A stretch of DNA of 35,037 nucleotides from JAUPVL01 sp964481235 (GTDB lineage Bacteria > Patescibacteriota > Saccharimonadia > CAILAD01 > BJGX01), in NCBI GenBank assembly GCA_964481235.1, contig CAYZYH010000011.1, forward strand, positions 1 through 35,037, read 5' to 3'. The position numbers and the translations under genes were made by a program. The notes below the pieces were generated by a model. That model saw nothing but the letters and a program-made list of their open reading frames with translations. It was not told where the DNA came from and did no database searches. Below, in pieces: positions 30,587 through 35,037 of the stretch; position 1 is the stretch's first letter, and the number at the start of each line of letters is the position of its first letter.

Positions 30587-31849
30587 ATGAATTATATACT
30601 TAAAGAAGTAGAAAATAATCTTATTTTAGCTCGCGGTGGAGGAGGTGGCAGTTCTTCGTCTAGCTCAGGTGGAGGTGGTCATTCATCTTCTAGCTCAAGT
30701 TCTTCTCACTACTCTAGCAGTAGTGGGGGCACAGGTTCTGGTGCAGATTTGCCGTGGTGGGGAACTACCTTAATCATTTTTCTAAGCTTTGTATTACCTA
30801 TAATTATTATCATTTTGATAGCTAAGTTTGGTAAAAAAGTTAGTTCTGGAAGTATTTCTGGACCACCTGCCGGATATATTGACCTTACAAAAAATGGTAA
30901 TGAGAAAGAACAAGAACTTACACAGAGCGGTAAGGATATATTTTTGTCATTTCAAAAAGCATGGGTTGATTTCGATCTAAAAGCAATGAAAAAAATCACT
31001 AGCCCAGATTATTATAAGAAAATGGTTTTAGAGCTAAACGTATTACAAAACTATGGCCGCCAGAACATAATGGATAATATAACTATCCAAAAAGCTTATA
31101 TTTTAAAGAGCAGTGATTACTCTGGTGGGTTTAATATCTATTTTGTGGCAAGCGCAAATGATAAATTAATAGACACCAAAGAAAATAAAACTATCTTCAC
31201 CGACAATAGTACATTCTCAGAGATATGGACCTTTGAAAAAAGTGGTAAGAACTATGTTCTAGGCTCAATCACTCAAACCACTGCCGAGGCAAGTAAATTC
31301 GAACCTAGTATTGCCGAGTTTGCCAAGACCAACAACTTATATTACGACCCAGATTTTGGCTGGCTAATGATGCCGAGTAGAGGTGCTATATTTGGCCCAG
31401 CTGGTTTTGGAAACGCCGACATAAACAATCACGTAATTGGATACCACAAAGAAATAATTGTGGAGTTTTATAGCTATGAGCCAAAAGCAGGGGTGGGTAT
31501 GAAACCTTTTGTGGTTGCACAAGCAATTTTGCCTAAAAGCTATGATGATATTCTGGTGACAGAGAAGAGTTGGTATGGATTTAAGCCTAAGGCAAAAGGG
31601 CTAAACAAGATAGAAACAGAGAGTGTAGAATTTAACAAAAAATTTGCTGTGTGGGCTGGCAATGCTGACCAAGCCACCAGTTTTGAGCTACTTGCAACCA
31701 ACTTTATGGAGCGCATATATGCACTTAGTTTTGAGATAAATATAGAGGTGGTAGATAATGTACTGTACTTGTATAGCCCAGATACCAATATTGCTTATAG
31801 CGACATGCTCGAGGTACTTACGTGGGCATTTAAAGAAATGAAGATGTGA
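30587..31849 (+). CDS. Membrane protein with Gly/Ser tract, Tim44-like and DUF3137-like parts
   Basis: The 420-aa protein has a short N terminus ending at ARG, a low-complexity Gly/Ser/His tract (about residues 17-55), one membrane helix (TTLIIFLSFVLPIIIIILIA), a Tim44-like domain (about 105-230, with SFQKAWVDFDLKAMKKITSP and FSEIWTFEKSGKNYVLGSI) and a C-terminal DUF3137-like region (ESVEFNKKFAVWAGNADQA, FMERIYALSFEINIEVVDN). The domain order suggests a membrane-anchored protein with a cytoplasmic or surface sensor part; function unknown. ATG 30587 is preferred over GTG 30572 because TATAAT (30575-30580) ends 6 nt before it. It overlaps the next gene (GTGA). Confidence 0.72.
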   Translation: MNYILKEVENNLILARGGGGGSSSSSSGGGGHSSSSSSSSHYSSSSGGTGSGADLPWWGTTLIIFLSFVLPIIIIILIAKFGKKVSSGSISGPPAGYIDLTKNGNEKEQELTQSGKDIFLSFQKAWVDFDLKAMKKITSPDYYKKMVLELNVLQNYGRQNIMDNITIQKAYILKSSDYSGGFNIYFVASANDKLIDTKENKTIFTDNSTFSEIWTFEKSGKNYVLGSITQTTAEASKFEPSIAEFAKTNNLYYDPDFGWLMMPSRGAIFGPAGFGNADINNHVIGYHKEIIVEFYSYEPKAGVGMKPFVVAQAILPKSYDDILVTEKSWYGFKPKAKGLNKIETESVEFNKKFAVWAGNADQATSFELLATNFMERIYALSFEINIEVVDNVLYLYSPDTNIAYSDMLEVLTWAFKEMKM

Positions 31850-32106
31850 TAAAGATTGATAAAAAAAATAGGAAGTTGTTATTTGAAATAGTAGGCTGGC
31901 TTGGTGCAACTCTTGTGATTGGATCTTACGCCTTGGTTTCATTTAAAGTTTTAAGTGTAGACGATCTATCTTTTCACATAATGAACTTAATAGGAGCTTG
32001 TCGTTTGTTAACAATTTCTTTATTTAAAAGAACTCACCAAACCGCATTGGTCAATCTAGTCTTGGCTATAGTAGCAGTAATTGCCATAATCAACATTTTT
32101 ATTTAG
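31846..32106 (+). CDS. Small CBU_0592-like membrane protein
   Basis: The 86-aa protein has three membrane helices: LLFEIVGWLGATLVIGSYAL, SFHIMNLIGACRLLTISLF and ALVNLVLAIVAVIAIINIFI. The GW.GA......Y......H...N..GA pattern fits the CBU_0592-type family of small membrane proteins, whose function is unknown. The start is GTG 31846, overlapping the stop of the DUF3137-like gene. Confidence 0.65.
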   Translation: MIKIDKKNRKLLFEIVGWLGATLVIGSYALVSFKVLSVDDLSFHIMNLIGACRLLTISLFKRTHQTALVNLVLAIVAVIAIINIFI

Positions 32107-32136
32107 TGTTTGTAAACGCTATAGCTATATATGAGT

Positions 32137-32165
32137 TTGATAAATTTGTTATCCCAAGCTACCAT
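32137..32165 (+). promoter_or_regulatory. Promoter of the aldo/keto reductase (leaderless)
   Basis: TTGATA (32137-32142), 17-nt spacer, TACCAT (32160-32165), ending 7 nt before ATG 32173. This supports 32173 rather than the upstream ATG 32131 as start. Confidence 0.5.
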
Positions 32166-32172
32166 AAAAGGA

Positions 32173-33003
32173 ATGAAATCTAAACTTACACTTAAGTCTG
32201 TTGTAAATCTATATAATGGTATAAATATGCCTGTAGTTGGGGTTGGCACCTGGAAGATACTACCCAATTCATCTGCCAGCAAAGCAGTCGGCTTGGCGCT
32301 CAAAAACGGTTATCGAAGCATTGATACTGCCAGAATATATTTAAACGAGAAGGGTGTAGGTAAGGCAATTAAAAATTCTGGCATTCCGCGCGAAGAGATA
32401 TTTGTAGCTACCAAGCTATGGAACTCAGACCAGGGAATTGAAAAAACTCAGAAAGCTTTTGACAAATCATTAAAACGCCTTGGTTTAGATTATGTGGATT
32501 TGTATTTAATGCACTGGCCAGTGACCGACAAACGTATAGAAAGTTGGCAAGAAATGATAAAAATATACAAATCTGGCAGAGCCAAAGCTATTGGTGTATG
32601 TAACTTTACCGAAGAACATCTAGCAGAGCTCATAGAACAAACCAAAATACCACCTATGGTTAACCAAGTAGAATTTCACCCGTTTTTGTATCAAAAACTA
32701 CTAAAAGACTATTGTAGTGAACACCATATAATACTTGAAGCTTATAGTCCATTGGCACATGGCAAACGTATACAGCACCCAGTATTGAGTGAAATTGCTG
32801 CCAAACATGCCAAACACACCGCACAAATAATGCTTCGCTGGAGCTTGCAACTTGGCAATGTTATCATTCCTAAATCTACTAGAGAAGGGAGAATTAAGGA
32901 CAATATTGATATTTTTGACTTTGAGCTAGACTCTGACGATATGAGTAAAATAAGTGATCTTAATGAAAACTACCGAACTTGTTGGGACCCGACAGGAATG
33001 TAG
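32173..33003 (+). CDS. Aldo/keto reductase
   Basis: A 276-aa NADPH-dependent reductase of carbonyl compounds. The catalytic tetrad is visible: Asp in SIDTARIYLNE, Tyr in the same segment, Lys in VATKLWNSD and His in LYLMHWPV. AIGVCNFTEEHL, NQVEFHPFLYQ and VIIPKSTREGRIKDNI (NADPH-binding) complete the family pattern. Starting at 32173 gives the usual AKR N terminus (LYNGINMPVVGVGTW near residue 15) and typical length. Its stop is followed directly by the ATG of the DUF4260-like gene. Confidence 0.92.
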   Translation: MKSKLTLKSVVNLYNGINMPVVGVGTWKILPNSSASKAVGLALKNGYRSIDTARIYLNEKGVGKAIKNSGIPREEIFVATKLWNSDQGIEKTQKAFDKSLKRLGLDYVDLYLMHWPVTDKRIESWQEMIKIYKSGRAKAIGVCNFTEEHLAELIEQTKIPPMVNQVEFHPFLYQKLLKDYCSEHHIILEAYSPLAHGKRIQHPVLSEIAAKHAKHTAQIMLRWSLQLGNVIIPKSTREGRIKDNIDIFDFELDSDDMSKISDLNENYRTCWDPTGM

Positions 33004-33366
33004 ATGGACATGCCAATCCTTTTTCAACGTGCAGAAGGCCTAGTCATACTTTTGGCTTCAATCTATTTCTATTTTAGACAAAAAGGTAGTATTTGGATGT
33101 TCTTGGCATTAATTTTAGTACCAGATATTTGTATGATTGGGTACATATGGGGCAATAAAGCTGGAGCAATCATTTACAATTTAGGCCACACCTTAGTGTT
33201 TCCGGTAATTCTACTAGTTTTAGGAATTGCAGTATCCAATAACCTTATTATTTTACTTTCACTCATTTGGTTGGCACACATTGGTATGGATAGATTAATG
33301 GGTTATGGACTAAAAACACCCAAAGGTTTCAAACACACACATTTAGGTAAAATTGGCAAAGAGTAG
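33004..33366 (+). CDS. DUF4260-like membrane protein
   Basis: The 120-aa protein has about four membrane helices and the DUF4260 pattern: RAEGLVILLASIYFY, FLALILVPDICMIGYIWGNK, YNLGHTLVFPVIL, WLAHIGMDRLMGYGLK. The histidines and Asp/Gly residues within the membrane segments are the conserved ones of that family; no function is known. The ATG abuts the AKR stop, so the two are cotranscribed. Confidence 0.82.
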   Translation: MDMPILFQRAEGLVILLASIYFYFRQKGSIWMFLALILVPDICMIGYIWGNKAGAIIYNLGHTLVFPVILLVLGIAVSNNLIILLSLIWLAHIGMDRLMGYGLKTPKGFKHTHLGKIGKE

Positions 33367-33431
33367 ACTTGAAAATAATTCTATAATTAGTTATACTTCT
33401 AGGCTTGTACCTTAAATAGTTGAGGAGTTAG

Positions 33432-33863
33432 GTGACAAGCTCAAAAGTTAAAAATAGCATTGTGTTTGCCGATGGAGCCCAAGTACCAAGTATATTTTAC
33501 GATTTTCAGCACTCTTTAATCGAAAAACGAACAATCGCAGGGCACATTCGTCTAGCTGTAACTATTTATGGCGAAGCCACAATAGACTTTGTACATGGTG
33601 GTTTTGTAGCTGTTGAAATACCAAGTATTGAAGAGCCAATATTTATTGCAAAGCAAGATGTTTTGTTTATCACATACCAAAACTCTTGCAAAATTGATCG
33701 AGTTGAACTCAACCATAAGTTCTGCGTAGATTGTGTAGCAAATACGGGAGAAGTAAGAATATGTATGCCCAAAGCTACAGCACCAAGCCCTTTATATGAG
33801 TGTAGATTTTGTCACGAAATATGGGGACAAGATTTGCCGAGAACAATTATAGACCAAGTGTAG
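33432..33863 (+). CDS. Unknown cysteine-rich protein, 143 aa
   Basis: The protein is strand-rich. Its C-terminal half has two Cys pairs, FCVDC and ECRFC (HEIWG), plus two further cysteines, suggesting a zinc site. No family is recognised. It starts at GTG 33432 with GAGGAG upstream; the in-frame region before it contains a promoter-like stretch. A terminator overlaps the stop codon. Confidence 0.6.
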   Translation: MTSSKVKNSIVFADGAQVPSIFYDFQHSLIEKRTIAGHIRLAVTIYGEATIDFVHGGFVAVEIPSIEEPIFIAKQDVLFITYQNSCKIDRVELNHKFCVDCVANTGEVRICMPKATAPSPLYECRFCHEIWGQDLPRTIIDQV

Positions 33864-33877
33864 TGCTTGGTCTTTTT
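33852..33877 (+). terminator. Terminator overlapping the stop codon
   Basis: GACCAAG (33852-33858) pairs with CTTGGTC (33866-33872), followed by TTTTT; the loop contains the TAG stop. Confidence 0.88.
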
Positions 33878-33878
33878 A

Positions 33879-34280
33879 TTATTGAACAGGGTCTATACTA
33901 GGCGGATCTATATTGTCTATAGGTAGAGGGTTGGTACTAGGACCTTCGGGGCTACCTGTTGCTGGTCTTGGGTTTAAGTTACTAACGGTTGGGGTGGGTG
34001 GTGTAGGTGCTGCCATATCTTTACTATTTACATTTGTATCAGTTGGGTTTAAGTTCGTATTTGGGTCACTTGGGGGCATTACATTGCCTGCGGGAGGTTC
34101 TGTTGGCGGAAGAGTAGGTGCTGGAGCTGTTTGAGGTTCTGCTTGTGGCTCTGGATTAGGGGTGAATTGATGATAACCAGGCGTTACCTCGCCAGGCTTA
34201 ATTACTGCCGGGCCCTGTGGTTGCATATTTGGGTCTTGCATTGGTTGTTGCGGCATTGGGGTTGGTTCTGGTGCGGGCAT
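33879..34280 (-). CDS. Pro-rich low-complexity protein
   Basis: The 133-aa protein is dominated by Pro, Asn, Thr, Gln and Ala (for example PAPEPTPMPQQPMQ, APTPPTPTVSNLNPRP), with no hydrophobic core or signal peptide. It is probably intrinsically disordered. A clear ribosome-binding site (AAAGGAAA) precedes the ATG, supporting it as a real gene. It lies downstream of the LiaI-like gene on the same strand. Confidence 0.65.
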   Translation of the reverse strand: MPAPEPTPMPQQPMQDPNMQPQGPAVIKPGEVTPGYHQFTPNPEPQAEPQTAPAPTLPPTEPPAGNVMPPSDPNTNLNPTDTNVNSKDMAAPTPPTPTVSNLNPRPATGSPEGPSTNPLPIDNIDPPSIDPVQ

Positions 34281-34366
34281 TTTTTGTTTCCTTTTGTTTT
34301 TTAATTAATTACCTACTATTGTAGCATAAGCGTATTAAAAAAGCAAGTTGTTTGAAAAAACTTCAG

Positions 34367-34771
34367 CTAAAAACGATTAGATTTGTTAATTGGTTGCTGG
34401 TGCTCTGCTTGTTGGGCATTGGTGGTTACAACCTTGGGCTTACGTGGCCTAGAGACAACTAGAACAAGCACAACTAAACCTACTAAACCAAGCATAACAG
34501 CAAGCAGGGCTTGTCCACCCGGCGTCTGAAACACTCCTACTCTATAAAGTACTCCAAATATTCCTAAACCGATTAGTGCCAGTGAAATACCGTTAGTTCT
34601 GGCATTCTTGGGATTGATGGTTAACAAACCAATAAATAGAATAAATACCGGCCAGTAGTCTACAACCTGGGTGGTGGAATCTAACTTAAAAAGCAACCTC
34701 CCTAGCAAAAAGAAGCTAAATATAATGAGGCCAAAACCCAGAATTAATGAAGGAGTTCTGTTGGTTTCCAT
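34367..34771 (-). CDS. LiaI/DUF5668-like membrane protein
   Basis: The 134-aa protein has four membrane helices: SLILGFGLIIFSFFLLGRLL, YWPVFILFIGLLTI (the YWPV...IG element typical of DUF5668/LiaI-like proteins), ISLALIGLGIFGVLYRV and LLAVMLGLVGLVVLVLVV, followed by a basic Gln-rich tail. Function unknown, possibly envelope stress. TATAAT on the minus strand (34784-34779) ends 7 nt before the ATG, so its mRNA is probably leaderless. Confidence 0.75.
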   Translation of the reverse strand: METNRTPSLILGFGLIIFSFFLLGRLLFKLDSTTQVVDYWPVFILFIGLLTINPKNARTNGISLALIGLGIFGVLYRVGVFQTPGGQALLAVMLGLVGLVVLVLVVSRPRKPKVVTTNAQQAEHQQPINKSNRF

Positions 34772-34791
34772 TAACTATATTATACTCCCAA

Positions 34792-35034
34792 CTAGCTGAT
34801 TCTCTTAATACCTTTATTAAGACTTTTTAACTGCTTAATAAAGGTTTGACGGGTTGAGCGTGCGTATGGATTGCCGCCCTCTATTGTTTGAAACAGAGCC
34901 TCAGAGTGATGAGTCTCAAGCTCGGCTAGATCGAGCATTTTTTGAAACGAAGGTGTTAAAAGAGTGTTTTTGTGGAGTCCGGTATTCATTAGGCCTCTCG
35001 CCACAAAAAAGGTAAGAGCGTGTACCTCGGCCAT
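34792..35034 (-). CDS. Unknown protein, possibly continuing beyond the window
   Basis: The C-terminal 80 residues or a whole small protein are visible: AEVHALTFFVARGLMNTGLH, then helical FQKMLDLAELETHHSEALFQ and a basic tail. The ATG at 35034 lies 3 nt from the window edge, so an upstream start cannot be excluded. No family is recognised. Confidence 0.5.
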   Translation of the reverse strand: MAEVHALTFFVARGLMNTGLHKNTLLTPSFQKMLDLAELETHHSEALFQTIEGGNPYARSTRQTFIKQLKSLNKGIKRIS

Positions 35035-35037
35035 TTG

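Overview
The window looks like a chromosomal segment of a small-genome Patescibacteria (CPR) bacterium, most likely Candidatus Saccharibacteria (TM7). That placement is an inference from gene content and architecture, with no database search behind it. Signs are an AT-leaning genome of short genes, a bifunctional phosphoglucose/phosphomannose isomerase, a TrmB-type regulator, a YerC-type TrpR-like regulator, many small proteins without recognisable families, and several genes with actinobacterial flavour. UGA is a normal stop here (for example in the ATGA junctions at 2318-2321 and 25629-25632), so the UGA=Gly code of Gracilibacteria/SR1 does not apply.

Layout. 1-1440: a minus-strand, GC-richer unit with a small Cys-containing protein and an AAA-type P-loop protein, separated and followed by hairpin-rich non-coding DNA. 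1500-4590: TrmB-like regulator, phosphohexomutase and a winged-helix protein with a degenerate nucleotidyltransferase-like region. 4600-5150: about 500 nt of non-coding DNA with its own promoter, many hairpins and a terminator (candidate ncRNA). 5160-7230: CIRCE-controlled groES-groEL. 7350-8690: an unknown protein and a TPR protein. 8840-10385: a GC-rich 325-aa gene between a structured leader and a structured trailer. 10400-14610: unknown protein, PGI/PMI, NYN-domain protein, tRNA-Ser(GGA), one-domain asparaginase-like protein, two-TM protein. 14649-15170: tRNA-Arg(GCG) and a small protein. 15187-16265: a consensus promoter, about 1.04 kb of hairpins without a credible ORF, and a strong terminator, which is the most striking feature of the window. 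16360-21040: small exported protein, NAD kinase, tRNA-Ser(CGA) with an odd tail, TrpR-like regulator, glutamate-cysteine-ligase-like protein, gamma-glutamylcyclotransferase-like protein, PurM-like protein. 21145-23783: FAD-linked oxidase and cyclopropane-fatty-acid-synthase-like methyltransferase. 23839-29386: M3 peptidase, HAD protein, MsrB, MDMPI-like protein, flavodoxin-fold reductase, UBP zinc finger, unknown protein, MsrA. 29400-35037: a run of small membrane proteins (one frameshifted), a Tim44/DUF3137-like membrane protein, aldo/keto reductase, DUF4260-like protein and a Pro-rich protein.

How the parts may work together. Several genes touch redox and thiol chemistry: MsrA, MsrB, a GCL-like ligase, a GGCT-like protein, an MDMPI-family protein, a flavodoxin-fold reductase, an AKR and NAD kinase. 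The FAD oxidase/CFA synthase pair suggests lipid-tail methylation. Many genes have a -10 hexamer only 6-8 nt before the start codon, so leaderless mRNAs appear common. In contrast, the structured-RNA loci have consensus -35/-10 promoters with 17-nt spacers. These loci, at about 15222-16265, 4644-5147, 8879-10382 and the minus-strand unit below 1404, are the best candidates for an undescribed system.
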